Assembly: GCA_001051155.2 (NCBI GenBank)
Contig: JYIP02000011.1
Coordinates: forward strand, 930,001 to 994,000
Reading direction: 5' to 3'
DNA: 64,000 bases
Source: Chrysoporthe austroafricana
Taxonomy: Eukaryota > Ascomycota > Sordariomycetes > Diaporthales > Cryphonectriaceae
Part shown: positions 1 through 12,458 of the stretch, piece after piece
Layout: each line of letters begins with the position of its first letter
Numbering within the stretch: the first letter of the stretch is position 1
Position numbers and translations under genes: made by a program
Notes under the pieces: model-generated
The model's database searches: none
The model's input: the letters and a program-made list of their open reading frames with translations, nothing else
Told to the model about the DNA's origin: nothing

Positions 1-107
1 GAACTTAGTATATTTCCGGATTTAAAGCTTATATTTAATACCGCTTTTGTTAGCATAAACCCTTTAACTTTACGATATATTTTAAGATTGCTGCAGCGTT
101 TATAATA
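1..107 (+). repeat. 3' end of a plus-strand Ty3/gypsy LTR (element E0)
   Basis: The stretch ends in GCAGCGTTTATAATA, the same terminus as every plus-oriented LTR in the window. What follows is not the gag leader seen after 5' LTRs, so this is the outer end of a 3' LTR whose element lies left of the window. Confidence 0.8.
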
Positions 108-190
108 TTAATCCTATTCCTTTTTTTAACCCCTTTAAGTATAATGGACTTTTTTCAACTAATTTATTCTCAATTAACTTCCCTTTTTTA
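108..190. other. AT-rich flank between E0 and the transposase
   Basis: Short T-rich stretch between the E0 LTR and the recognisable transposase frame. It probably holds the pogo element's 5' end, but I cannot identify a terminal inverted repeat or a start codon. Confidence 0.3.
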
Positions 191-1517
191 CAGGATCTTT
201 ATATGCTTTAAATAAAGCCATATACTGAATTTAAGCTTATATAAGCTGTTAAAGCTATCAGAAATAGTATATTTATACGCAAGGCTTTAACAGAATAGGG
301 TATTCCAAGGATTATATTTCGCTATTATTTAGAAAGAACAGAATTATATAAAACAGCTTACGAAAACCAGCAAAAGCTCTTAATTATTTAAGAAAAGAAG
401 CTCGTTAAATGGATCTTTATTCAGGAAAGCTTAAAGCTTTTACCCAGCTATTCAGAACTAAAGTTTTTCGCTCAGAAGATCCTTTATATTCGTAAGGACT
501 CTCAAGCCTTTGGCAATAAGTAAATATAATTCTTTCTGAAAAGAAACCTATAGTTAAAAATATAGCAGATACGACAAATAGCTTTAGACCGTACTAATAG
601 GGCAACGATAGAAATAATACGGCCCTAGTTTCGTTTATTCGAGCTTCCTTATATCCAGGCTATTAAGCTAGCTAATAGATAGAATATAAATGAAATAGGG
701 ATAATAAAAGGCTAAGGAAAGAATAGCTTAGTTTTCAGAAGCTTTTCTTTACGTTCAATACAGAAAAAAGAGCTTAAAGCACGCGTCTAGACCTCTTTCC
801 TTAAATATATTTTTGCTATTAGCACTTACCTCTTTCTATTAATAATTTTCAAGGGCTTTATAATATAATAACAATAATTTCCTATAAACTTTACTTTATT
901 TAACGGCTAGTAGTTTATAACAATAATAAACGGATAAACAAATAATGCTATAGCTTTTAAATAGTTATAGAAGATCTTTATTTTTAATAATTAACCAAAA
1001 AAACTTTCAGAAAAAAGATTATTAATTTTGGATAATTATAAAAGCTATATAACTAGTAAATTTATATAGGAATGCTTTCAAAATAATATTCTATTGCTTT
1101 ATTTGCTTTCTTATACTTCTTATATCTTTTAACCTTTAGATTTAAATATCTTTTCTTTTTTTAAAAAGGCTTATAGAAAAAGGCTAAATGCCTTAGCTTA
1201 ATAAGGAAATAGTATTATTATCAGAAAGCGATTATTCTTTAAGAACTATCGCTTAGCTTATCTGGAAAGCCTTTCTAGCCAGAATATTAAGTCTGGTTAG
1301 AAAATAACAAGTCTTTAGCCTTTCCGTCTAGCTAAGCTACTCTTAAGCCCTTTTCTCCTTAAGAATAGTCAGAAAAAATACGAGCTCTTGTCAAATTCAG
1401 GCCTAAAGGCATTAACTAAACCTGATTTAACGTTAAGAATACTTTTACAGCTGTCGGATATTATATATTCAACTTTTCGGAAAGCCAGAGATTTGTATTA
1501 TTAACTGAACAAATACC
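191..1517 (+). pseudogene. pogo/Fot1-like DDE transposase, RIP-degraded and cut by E1
   Basis: One continuous plus frame, without indels but with many TAA/TAG, reads as a Fot1/pogo transposase. An N-terminal helix-turn-helix/CENP-B-like part includes AVKAI, IPRIIFRYYL, KLVKWIFIQ and RSIQKKELKA. The catalytic core follows. The first Asp, in the expected NMDETG, is now Asn at 689-691 (read N-I-N-E-I-G). The second Asp is intact in LILDNY at 1031-1033, and the third in PLDL at 1139-1141. The last two lie 36 codons apart, the DD35D spacing of pogo/Fot1. The frame runs straight into the E1 LTR, so E1 inserted into its C-terminal part. The original start is uncertain; an in-frame ATG exists at 203. 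It is not functional as it stands: stops occur throughout and one catalytic Asp is lost. Confidence 0.88.
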
Positions 1518-1934
1518 TATTATAAACGCTGCAGTAATCCTAAAATAAACTATAAGGTTAAAGGGTTTATATTAATAAAAATAGTATTAAGTATAGCTTT
1601 AAATACTAGAAGCTAATTTAACAAATATTCGCAAAGTTTATAAGCCTATATAGCTATTACTTGAATATATAATAAGGTCCAAATAATATTTAGATTTACA
1701 ATTGAAAAGCTATAATAATCTATTTAATAAATATTCTGTCTTTATATATCTAGCTTTTCAGTTTTGGATCTGTTAGATTTGGAACAGATCCTTAAATCCT
1801 CCCTACTTTACAACCCTAACCCTGGGTTATATAAGCGAATAGGGAAGGGGGAAGTTTTTTAAATAGGGTTAGTAAAGCCTTTAGCTGGCTCTTTCCTTCC
1901 TTTGCATATATAAGTCCCTTATTAAGTTATAATA
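1518..1934 (-). repeat. E1 3' LTR
   Basis: Runs from TATTATAAACGCTGCAG to TTATTAAGTTATAATA, the RIP-converted form of TGTTATAA...TTATAACA. It carries a single 35-bp GGATCTG...CAGATCC repeat unit (1766-1800). A TATA-like CATATATAAG near 1910 faces the antisense gene. Confidence 0.93.
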
Positions 1935-2126
1935 TTATTTCCTTTCTATTGGTTATTATTCTTAATAATCCTCTATAAGTAATCTCGACTTATCTGGGTA
2001 GCTTATCGCGCTTTCCTAATTAGGATAATTAATAGAGTCTTAAAGCTTAAATCTTCCAATTCTCGTTTTAACAAAAATAAGTAGCGTAATTCTTTAATCT
2101 TTCGGATTATTTATTACATTATCATT

Positions 2127-2630
2127 ATACATCTTTATTCTTACTGTAACTGCTTAAATTTGAAAACTTATGCAATATTTAAGCAGGACTTATTTCGTTA
2201 CTTTAAATGCGTTTAGTATAATCAATCGAGCTGTAATATTCTAGAGCCGATTAATACTGCAAAGCTTTCTTTTGCATCTAACCAATTCTAGAAATTGGAA
2301 GACGAAATCGAAAGTTTAAAAGATAAGCTAATGCAGCTGCGAAAACAGAAACAAATATAATAAGAGAGGATAGCCAGGGCTTTCCGTTATAAATTGTCCA
2401 ATCTCGAAGAATTAGAGAAGCTAGAAGCCGAAAAGGCTGCGGAAGAGCGTTATAAGGCAGAAATCGAGTATTGCAATACGGAATCTTTAATTCCGGAAAA
2501 TCCTTTTCTTGAAAGTTTCGACTTGGAAGTTATTTTATAGCATTTTGGTTCCGATATTAATTAGTCTGCTATTGATTTGATTGCGGAATATAAAGCTATT
2601 TTGAGTTTTTTTAATTATTTTTCTGGCTAA
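2127..2630 (+). pseudogene. antisense accessory gene of E1 (CxxC / coiled-coil protein)
   Basis: Plus-strand frame opposite to gag-pol, 504 nt with no indel, ending in TAA just before the pol terminus. The presumed ATG at 2127 is now ATA. Visible parts: SYCNCLNLKTYA, a Cys-x2-Cys start; then RYFKC; a charged helical stretch with KLEDEIESLKDKL and ELEKLEAEKAAEERYKAE; and an acidic end containing ESFDLEVIL and FGSDIN. Six other copies have the same architecture, and E4b has exactly the same length. I do not recognise the family. The fold looks like a short metal-binding or CxxC module followed by a coiled coil. Stops are at CAA/CAG/TGG-type positions. Confidence 0.75.
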
Positions 2631-5600
2631 TTAATAAATTGCTTTTCCTAATATTTCCTAAATGCTTATTATGCATTTTTTAAGTTATTAACTAGTTTTT
2701 AGCTGCTTTCGTTTAAATAGTATCTTTTCTATTTGATTAAGTATTTTTTATATTTAATTAAGTTTCGATATTTGAAAATTCGTTCGATTTTATATTTTAG
2801 TTTATTAGCTTTAATTTATATTAATTCGTCCGTTTTAGCTATTTTGGGTATTAATTCGAAAAATAAAATATAGAATACTGAGTAGATTTTTATTTTATAA
2901 AGCAATGCGAATTCAAAATTAATATTCGAGATTTTCCTTAAGATTTTGAAAAAATTAAATTTCTTATAATTTAGCGAGTAAGAAAGTTTTATTATTCTAA
3001 TATATTCTTTTTATCAAATAAAATAAACTTTATTCTTTTCTTATAGGATTAGTCTTTTAATCCTTTTAGAATTAATATATTTCGTTATTTTTTCTTATAT
3101 AAATTTTAGTTTTTTCTGAAATTCCTTTTGGATTTTCTTAATTTTCCGGATTCGTTTTTCTGCTATTTTTACATTTGCTCTTAATAATTCGTTATAATAA
3201 GCTATCGGATTATAGCTATAAAGCGCGTAAAATAGTAATCTTTTTATTATATTTGTATTTGCGCTATTATATGCAAATTATGCTAATAATAGCAAATTAA
3301 TTCAATTATCTTATTCGTAATTTATATAATATCGTAAATATTATTTAACGATTTGGTTTGTTCGTTCCGTTTATTTATCCGTTTGCGAATAAAATACTAT
3401 AAATATCTTTTGTTATATTTCGAATAGTTTTATAAATAAAGTTTAGAAATTTAATATAAATTTTCTATTTCTATCGGAAATAATTTCTTTAAACATGCTA
3501 TAATTGGTTATAACTATTTTAAGAAATATATATATAAGGTTTTCTGCTATACTGCTTTCCTTATATAAGAAGAAATAAGCATATTTGCTTAATTTGCAAA
3601 CTATTATTAAAATGCTATTATATTACATTTTAATTAAAGGTTTTCGTAAAAGAAGTAATTTGATAATGAAATCTTAGCTAATAGATTGCCAAATTGCTTC
3701 CGGAATAGAAAATAATTAGAATAATTTATAAAGCTTATAATATTCAATTTTATTCTTCTTATAGTTATTGCATTCTTATAAGATTACTTTAATCCTTTTC
3801 CTTAATCCTGGAAAGTTTCAATATCTTTTAATCCTTTTATATATAGCTTTAATTCCTTAATAGCTATATGCGAATATATTATATATATTTTTAATATATT
3901 TGTTTTATTTTTCCGTAATTATATTTTCTAATCTCTTTCTATTATTAAAAATCTTAATAATTATATTAAGTTTTTTAATTTCGTTTATAAAGTTGCTATT
4001 TTTATCCTATTGGAAAATATTCTAAAATTCCTTAAGTTTTATATTTTAATAATCTAATCGTTTGCTAAATATATTTGCTTTGCTATTTTCGGATCTTTTG
4101 CAATAAATAATCTTTAAGTCGAATTATAAAAGGAATTCTGCTTATTTAATTTATCGTTTATTCAAAACTTTCGTTATTATAAATATTATTAGATTCTTAT
4201 AATTAGAATGTATTATAATCTAGTATTTAATTTTAATTAAATAGTATTGCTATTCTTTAAATGCTTTTATAATTGCTATTAATTTTTTATTCGGAATACT
4301 ATAATTAAGTTCTAAGCTATTTAACTTTTTTGAAAAGTTATTTATAATCTTAAAGCGTCTTTAATTATCCTATTAACCGAATTATTTTCCGAATGTATAG
4401 TCCGATATATCGGTTTCGATTTCAAATAATTTATTTGGGTTTGCCTTGCAAAATATAAGTTCTAATATAATTCGTTTTTTAATTTTGTCGAATGCTTTTT
4501 ATACTTTTTGCGTTTATTCGAATTTTCGGTCTTTCTTTATAAGATCCGTTAAAAGGCATACGATTTTGCTATAATTTCGGATAAATTATCGGTAAAAGTT
4601 AATATAGCCGAAAAATGCTCTAATTTCTTTAATTTTCTTTAATATAAGCTATTCTTTTACTGCTTAAACTTTATCTTTCTATATGCTAATCTTGCTTAAT
4701 TTTATTATATAACCGAAATAATTAATTTTTTATTAATAGAAATAATATTTGCTTAATTCGATTAAAAACTTATTATTTTGCAAAATTTATAATACTTATT
4801 ATATATATTATTAATATAATTCGAAATCTTTTGAATAAATAAAGATATTATTAAAATAAATAATAATAATAGTATTTAAATATTTACGGAAAATATCGTT
4901 AATTATTTTTTGGAAAAATATAAGCGCATTAGTTAATCCGAAAAATAAAATTATATATTCAAAATATCCGTAATAAATCCTAAATACTATTTTCCAAATA
5001 TCGTTTTCTTTAATTCGAATATAATAATATTTTTCTTTGAGATCGAATATAATAAACTAATTTGCTCTTATTAATCGATCTCGCATTTCTTCTATTAAAA
5101 GTAAGGGATAGCGATTCTTAATTGTAATATCGTTAAGCTGCCGATAGTCTATATAAAGTTGTAATTTGCTATTCTTCTTAAGCACAAATAGGATTGAATA
5201 TCTTGCGAGTAATTGCGATTTCCGTATATAGTTTCTTTTCAAATTTTCGTTAATATATTTTCTAAATATTTCGAATTTTGCTTAATCGAGCTTATAAATA
5301 GGGTAATTTTGCAATTTTGTCTTTTCTTTTAATAGAATTTCGTAATTAAAAAGGCCGTATTCTGATAAGTTAATATCGAATTTTCCTTGCTATAGTTTCT
5401 TAAATTCGTAATATTCCTTTAATACGTTTTTGAATTTTAATAACGGTCCTTTTTCGTCTTTTAAGATTTAGAAGAATAAAAAGTATTATTAAGCGTACTT
5501 TGCTTCGCTCGCTTCTTATCGTTATTTTCGGGGTTTAATTTCTAATAATTTCGGGTATTTATTATATATTAGCCCGAATTCCTTCCCGTAATTTTCCTGT

Positions 5601-8312
5601 ATTTATCGTTTTATAAGCAATATTTCTTTATAATTTTATAATTTATATAGCTTTATAACGCTTTACGCTAAATCGATTTTCTATTAATTATTAGTCGCTT
5701 GAATTTTTAATCCGTTTTCAACCCGTACTTATAAGTTCGAAATAATTATAACCTTTCCTTATTTTTTAGCAAGTCCGTTTGCTTTAAAAGTATATTTAAG
5801 TTTATTTAAACGCATATTCTTAATATTATCTTTAATAATTAAAACTTTCCCTTTTTTATTAATTATAACCTTTTTAGTAAATATAGCTTATTCTTATAAA
5901 ATCTAGCTAATAATCCAATCAATTCGAAAATTATACTTTTTAAACCAAAATATTTTTAAGATTAACTTATATTATATTATATTTATAATATTAAAAGTAA
6001 TATCCGTTATAAAGCTTTAAATTGAAATAAATAAGTAATTAGTTTTTATATTAATTATATTAAGGTTATATATAACTGCTTTTCTTTCTATAATATTGAG
6101 TTTATAAGGATTTTTTTCTATATCCAAAAGATCTGTTCCTTATTAATAATTTCCGGCAAGATAAAATTTCTTTATACGCCGCTATTCAAAAATGCGCTAT
6201 ACCGTTATCCGTTAATATATATATTTAATATAATATATTTCTCGTTTTCTTTCGTAATCGCATATAGAGATTTCGTAATCTTAATCGGCTATTATTCTAT
6301 TATAAGCAATCCTTCTTTTTTGAGATATTTTGGGCTTTTTTCGCTATTTGCTTTGCTAGCTTTCGTATTTAGTTTTGGCTATATTGCCTTGCCTTTTCGG
6401 CTTTTTGCAATTGCTATTATTCTTTAGCTTTATTTTGCATATAGATAAAGTATATTATAACGTAATATTGCTCTTATATCGTTTTTCTTTAAATATATTT
6501 CTATAAATAATTATCGGGTAATCTAATATATATATTATTATTTTTAATATGCAAAACCTTTTTATATTTTCTTTAAGATTCTATAATAAGTTAAATTAAT
6601 TAGTCTTATTCTTTAATTGGAAACCAATTATATTTAATTTTTTCGTTAAAGTATATTTAACAATTATAATAAATATAATATATCTAAGCAAGTTCGTAAT
6701 AATAAAAGTATAAATAAATAATTTTTTTATCTTTTTAAAATTTATATTTATTATTCTGAAACGGGATGCTTTGGAAAAGTTCTTATAGTATAAGCTTATA
6801 AATAAAGTACTTAACCTTTATATGCTTGGATATCCAGCTATTTTGCTTTAATCGTTCTTATTTTGCATGCTAAATAACCGTCTTTTCTATTTCCGTATTA
6901 AGTTCTTTTTCGGGCGTAAAGGTTAATAGATTAACTGGTTGCTTATTTTGCAATATCGTTTTTTCAATTATAGCAATTGGCATAAGTATTTCCATTTCTT
7001 AAATACCGAATTCCTTTTCTATTATTGCGTTCTATTATTATTCGAAATAGTAATTTAGAGGAAACCTTCTTAAGTTTTCTTCTTTAACATTTAATAAATT
7101 GCTTAAGCAATCTGAATTATTGCTATTTATAACCGCATTATAAATAGGGCTTTTTCTTCTTATAGCGAATTATTTTCGTCTTTTAAGTTTGCGTAAGAAT
7201 TATTCTGAATTTTTTTTTTCCGAAAAGTATAATAAGCAATAGTTTTAATAGCAAACTATTCAGCTTATATTGCTATAATCAGGGTTTGCTGCTTATTCCA
7301 GTAGGATATTATTATTTAATTAATTGAATTCTTATTGCTAAGCAATATTAACTTATTTTTCTAAAATTAATTTCCAATTCCGTTTCTTCTTTTTCTAATA
7401 ATAATTGCATGCAATATAGCCTTTCTTATTGCAATTGTAATAAATAACTTCTTTACGCTATTTCTATATAAAAGTATTTAATTCTATAAGTCCAGTATAT
7501 ATTATATTTAAATAAGCTATATTATTCTTAATTTTCTATTAGAATTTGCGTTTCCTTAAATTGAATTAATATTTCGGAATGCTATTATAGTTTTTCTATC
7601 GTTATTAGCATTGCTCGTAAAGTCGATTATTAATACGAATTGCTTTATTAATAAACTCGCTAAGCTTTTCAGCTTAATTTTCTTTATAAAATTCGTCTTT
7701 TACTTCTTCTTTAAGTCTTATATAATAAGCATTTATAAAAGGTTCGTTTTCGTAATTAAAATAAGCAATAATTTATTTGAATTTAGCTATATAATTCGCT
7801 ATTAAGCCGGTTTATCGAAATATTTCTAATTATTATATTGCAATACGTCTTTTATTCGGGTCTTTAAAAGTTTTAATAAAGGCCGATTCAAAATTGGCAT
7901 AGCGCTAGAAAATGCGCTTAGTATTTTCAGAACGGAAATCTTTATTGTTATTCAAATAATTACGGAAAGTTAGCTTTTATTATTGAAAAGCCATTCTTTC
8001 AAAGCGGCTTCCCGCGAAATCGATTTTGTCGTAAGTAGTCCTGAATTGAGCGCTATAGTATTTGAAATAAGCTTTGAATTAAATTAAGAAAGCTTAAAAA
8101 TCTTTTCGAATGCTTTTGTAAGGTTTTAGCTTATTAAGCTTGAAAGCCTTAGCTTGCTAAAAGGCATTGAAACGGAAAATTTCGTTCTTAATTTTCTTAA
8201 GCTATTAGTATAAAGCTATATTTTGTTATTAAAGCTATTCGTTAATAAAGATAATTAGAGCTTTTTTTTGCAAAGCTTGGTTATTAGAAGAAAATAAGGT
8301 TTAGAACGCTAT
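2631..8312 (-). pseudogene. gag-pol: E1 gag-pol, RIP-degraded
   Basis: Read on the minus strand, the presumed gag start is an ATG turned ATA at 8312-8310. Further along are the gag/knuckle region (about 7300-8300), the retropepsin site read N-S-G-V near 6200 (from D-S-G-A), and reverse transcriptase. An unbroken stretch at 5057-5242 contains YIDYRQLNDITIKNRYP. The YxDD box is now YFNN near 4840. Next come RNase H, an integrase with the HPQTDGQ-type region near 3380, and a chromodomain near 2660-2770 (ERIFKYRNL...KYKKYLIK). In-frame stops are everywhere, so it is inactive. The 3' boundary is approximate because the pol end overlaps the antisense gene. Confidence 0.85.
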
Positions 8313-8374
8313 TGTATTTCCGATATTATTTAAAGGGTATATATTAAACCGTTTTTAAATAAAAATTGTAAAAA

Positions 8375-8858
8375 TATTATAAATGCTGCAATAATTCTAA
8401 GATAAATTATAAGGTTAAAGGGTTTATACTAGCAAAGACGGTATTAAATATAGCTTTAAATACCGGAAGCTAATTTAATAAATATTCGCAAAGTTTATAA
8501 GCTTATATAGCTATTACTTAAATGTATAATAAGGTTTAAATAATATTTAGATTTACGACTGAAAAGCTATAGTAATTTATTTAGTAAATATTCTGTCTTT
8601 ATATATCCAGCTTTTTAGTTTTGGATTTGTTAAATCTGGAATAAATTCCCAAATCTTAAATCTGGTAGATCTGGAATAGATTCCCAAATCCTGGATCTAA
8701 TAAATCTAAAGCAGATCCCCAAATCCTCCTTACTTTACAACCCTAACCCTGGGTTACGTAAGCAAATAGGGGGGGGAGTTTCTTAAGTAAGGTTAATAAA
8801 GCCCTTGGCTAATTCCTTTCTTTCTTTATATATATAAGTCCTTTATTAAGTTATAATA
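8375..8858 (-). repeat. E1 5' LTR (expanded)
   Basis: 484 bp, same subfamily as 1518-1934. It carries three 35-bp units where the 3' LTR has one, which accounts for nearly all of the 67-bp length difference. Confidence 0.93.
8623..8727 (-). repeat. 35-bp tandem repeat in the E1 5' LTR (3 units)
   Basis: Three diverged units at 8623-8657, 8658-8692 and 8693-8727. The consensus resembles GGATCTGTTAGATCTGGAA followed by CAGATCCCCAAATCCT. Each unit contains the inverted repeat GGATCTG/CAGATCC. Variation is mostly C/T and G/A. Confidence 0.85.
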
Positions 8859-11800
8859 AAAGTCGTAATTTGCTATTTTTCTTGAATATAAATAAGATTG
8901 AGTATTTTACAAGTAATTGCGATTTCCGTATATAGCTTCTTTTTAAACTTTTATTAATGTATTCTTTAAGTATTTCGAGCTTTATTTAATTAAACTTGTA
9001 AATAGAGTAGTTCTAAGATTTTATTCCTTTTTTCAGTAAAATTTTATAGTTAAAAAGGCTATATTCTAATAAACCGGTATCGAATTTTCTTTATTATAAT
9101 TTCTTGAACTTGTAATGTTTTTTGAGTATATTCTTAAATTCTAATAGCAGTCTTTCCTTATTTTCTAAAATTTAGAAGAATAAAAAGTATTATTAAACGT
9201 ATTTTGCTTTACTTGCTTCTTATTATTATTTTCGGGATTTAATTTCTAATAATTTCGGATACTTATTTCTTATTAGCCCGAATTCCTTCCCGTAATTTTT
9301 CTATATTTATTATTTTGGAAGCGGTATTTCTTTATAATTCTATAATCTATATAGCTTTATAACGTTTTGCGCTAAATTATTTTTAACCCGTATTTATAAG
9401 TTCAAAATATTTATAACCCTTCTTTATTTTCTAGCAAATCCGTTTGCTTTAAAAGTATATTTAAGCTTATTTAAGCATATATTCTTAATATTATCCTTAG
9501 TAATTAAGACTTTCCTTTCTTTATTAATTGCAACCTTTTTAATAAATAAGGCTTATTCTTATAAAATCTAATTAATAATCCAATCGATTCGAAAATTATA
9601 TTTCTTAAGCTAAAGTATTCTTAAAATCAATTTATATTATGCCGTATTTATAATATCGAAAGTAGTATTTGTTATAAAGCTTTAAATTATAATAAGTAAA
9701 TAATTAATTTCTATATCGATTATATTAAAATTATATGCAACCGCTTTTCTTTTTATAGTATTAAATTTATAAGGATTCTTTTTTCGTATTTAAGGAATTC
9801 GTTCTTTATTAACGATTTCTAGCAAAATGAAATTTCTTTATATATTATTATCCAAAAGTGCGCTATATCGTTACCCGTTAATATATATATTTAATATAAT
9901 ATATCTTTCGTTTTCCTTTATAATTGCGCATAAAGACCTTATAGTCTTAATCGGCTATTATTTTATTATAAGCAATCCTTTCCTTTTGGAATATTCTGAG
10001 CTTTTCTCGTTACTTGCTTTGCTAGCTTTCTTGCTTAGCTTTAGCTATATTATCTTGCCTTTTCGGCCTTTTGCAGCTTATGCTATTCTTTAGCTTTATC
10101 TTGTATATAAATAGAGTATGCTATAACGTAATATTATTCTTATATCGTTTTTCTTTAAATGCATTTCTATAAATAATTATCGGGTAGTCCGATATAAGCA
10201 TTATTATTTTCAATATACAAAACTTTTTTATATCTTTTTCGAGATTCTATAATAAGTTAAATTAATTAATTTTATTCTTTAATTAGAAACTAATTATATT
10301 TAACTTTCTCGTTAAAATATATCTAGCAATTATAATAAATATAGCATATTTAAATAAGTTCGTAATAATAAAAGTATAAATAATTAATCCTTTTATCTTT
10401 CTGAAATTTGCATTTACTATTTTAAAATAAGATACTTTGAAAGAATTTTTATAGCATAAGCCTATAAATAAAGTATTTAACTTTCGTATGCTTAAATATT
10501 TAATTATTTTATTTCGGATATTTTTATTTTGCGTATTAAATAACTATTTCTTCTATTTCTGTATCGAGTTTTTCTTTAAACGTAAAGGTTAATAAGTTAT
10601 CCGGTTACCTGTCTTATAATGCTATTTTTTCAAGCGTAGCGTTTGGTATAAGTATTCTTATTTATTAAATGCCAATTTTTTCTTTTATTATTGCATCCCA
10701 ATATCGTTCAAAGTAATATTCCAAAGGGAACCTTTTTAGATTTGCTTTTCTAGCGTTTAAAAGATTGCTTAAATAATCCGAATTATTGCTATTTATAGCC
10801 GTATTATAAATGGGGCCTTTCTTTCTTATAATTAATTGCTTTTGTCCTTTAAGCTTGTATAAGAATTATTTTAAATTTTCTTTTGCCGAAAAATATAATA
10901 AGCAATAATCCCAGTAATAGGCTATCTAGCTTATATTATTATAATTAAAGTCTACTGCTTATTCCGGTAAGATATTATTATTTAGCTAATTAAGTTCTTA
11001 TTATTATATAACGCTAGCTTATTTTTCTAGGATTGGTTTCCAATTTCGTTTCTTTTTTTCTTAATAGCAATTGCGTATAATATAGCCTTTCTTACCGCAA
11101 TTATAGCAAGTAATTCCTTTACGCTATTCTTATATAAAAGTATTTAATTCTATAAGTCCAGTATATATTATATTTAAATAAGCTATATTATTTCGGTTTT
11201 TCTGCTAGATCTTGCGCTTTCTCGAATTGGGTTAGTATTTTGGAATGCTGCTATAATTTTTCTATCGCTATTAATATCGTTTATAAAGCCAGTTATTAAT
11301 ACGAACCGCTTTATTAATAAATTCGTTAAGTTTTTCGGATCGATTTTCCTTATAAAGCTTATCCTTAACTTCTTCTTTGAATCTTGCGTAATAAGTATCT
11401 ATAAAGAGTTTATTTTCGTAATCCAGATAAGCGATAATTTATCTAAACTTAGCTATATAATTTGCAGCTAAGTCGGTTTATCGAAATGCTTCTAATTGCT
11501 GTACGGCTATATATCTTTTATCCGGGTTTTTAAAAGTTTTAGTAAAAGCCGATTCGAAATTAGCATAGCGCTAAAAAATACGCTTAATATCCTTAAAACG
11601 GAAATCTTCGTTATTATTTAAATAATTGCGGAAGGTTAGCTCTTATTATTAAAAAGCAGTTCTTTCAAAACGGCTTCCCGCAAAATCGATTTTGTTATAA
11701 GTAATCTTAAATTAAGCGCCGTAATATTTGAAATAAGCTTTAAATTAAGTTAAGAAGGCTTAGAAATCTTCCCGAATGCCCTTATAAGGCCCAAGTTTAT

Positions 11801-11915
11801 TAAGCTTAAAAGCTTTAATTTATTAAAAAGCATTAAAGCAAAAAACTTCGTTCTTAATTTCTTTAAGTTATTAGTATAAAGCCAAGTTTTATTGCTAAAG
11901 CTATTCGTTAATAAG
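8859..11915 (-). mobile_element. gag-pol: E2 part a: gag to RT segment of a disrupted element
   Basis: Minus-strand internal sequence starting abruptly in reverse transcriptase (AAAGTCGTAATTTGC, matching the RT core in the other copies). It runs through retropepsin (9827-10093 is an alternative open frame over that area), the gag C-terminal extension, the CCHC region (about 11090-11110, Cys/His codons mutated) and gag up to the leader. E3 interrupts the gag leader at 11916, with ATAAG repeated at 11911-11915 and 19151-19155. The RT-to-3'-LTR half is missing. The 5' LTR is at 19281-19704. Confidence 0.88.
11911..11915. repeat. Target-site duplication of E3, left copy (ATAAG)
   Basis: ATAAG borders the E3 3' LTR here and recurs at 19151-19155 after the E3 5' LTR. 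Removing E3 plus one copy restores a continuous E2 gag leader. Confidence 0.93.
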
Positions 11916-12356
11916 TATTATAAACGCTGCAGTAATCCTAGAATAAACTGTAAAGTCAAAAGGTTTATATTAGCAAAAACAGTATTAAATACAATTTCGA
12001 ATACCGGAAAACGTATTCAAACGATTTGTTTACAATATTTATAAGCCAATAAGGCTATTACTGGGAATAATATAAAGTCCAAATGATATTTAGATTTACG
12101 ACTGAAAAGCTATAATAATCTATTTAGTAAATATCTTATTCTTATATATCCAGCTTTTCAATTCTGGTTTATAAGCTTATCAAGTAATCCGGTAATCCTG
12201 GCTTACTAGATTATTTAGTAAGCTAATGATATTTATCTTATCTAACTTTAACCCTGGGTTAATACTTATCGAAATTCCTTTAAATAGGGATAAAGACCGG
12301 GCGTTTGGTTGCCGGCTTTTGCTTTTGCAACTCTAATTCCTTATTAGGTTATAATA
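11916..12356 (-). repeat. E3 3' LTR
   Basis: 441 bp, TATTATAAACGCTGCAG to TTATTAGGTTATAATA. It contains the GCTTATCAAGTAATCC / GGATTA palindromic U3 typical of the E3/E9/E10 subfamily. Confidence 0.94.
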
Positions 12357-12458
12357 TTATCCCTTTCTTATCAATTATCGTCCTTAACAATTTCCTGTAA
12401 GAATCCTTATCTATAGCTGCCCTGTAATCGTTCTTTCCTAATCGGGATATCGGGCAAA

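Larger units (their letters stand above)
1518..8858 (-). mobile_element. E1: Ty3/gypsy LTR retrotransposon, both LTRs present
   Basis: Minus-strand element of 7341 bp with LTRs at both ends, the antisense gene next to the 3' LTR, and a complete but degraded gag-pol. The two LTRs share subfamily-specific sequence but differ in copy number of a 35-bp repeat. The left flank is ATACC (inside the pogo frame) and the right flank AAAGT (inside E2 reverse transcriptase). There is therefore no target-site duplication, and the two ends probably come from two insertions joined by recombination. Confidence 0.88.

Noticed and set aside
107..1518. The pogo gene enclosed by two facing LTR ends as a novel composite transposon
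   Set aside because: The left LTR is the outer end of an off-window element and the right one cuts the pogo frame mid-codon. Coincidental flanking is simpler than a composite unit.
8741..8757. CCCTAACCCTGGGTT-type motifs in LTRs resembling TTAGGG telomere repeats
   Set aside because: Only about two units long and present at the same place in all LTR subfamilies, so it is an LTR element rather than telomeric DNA.
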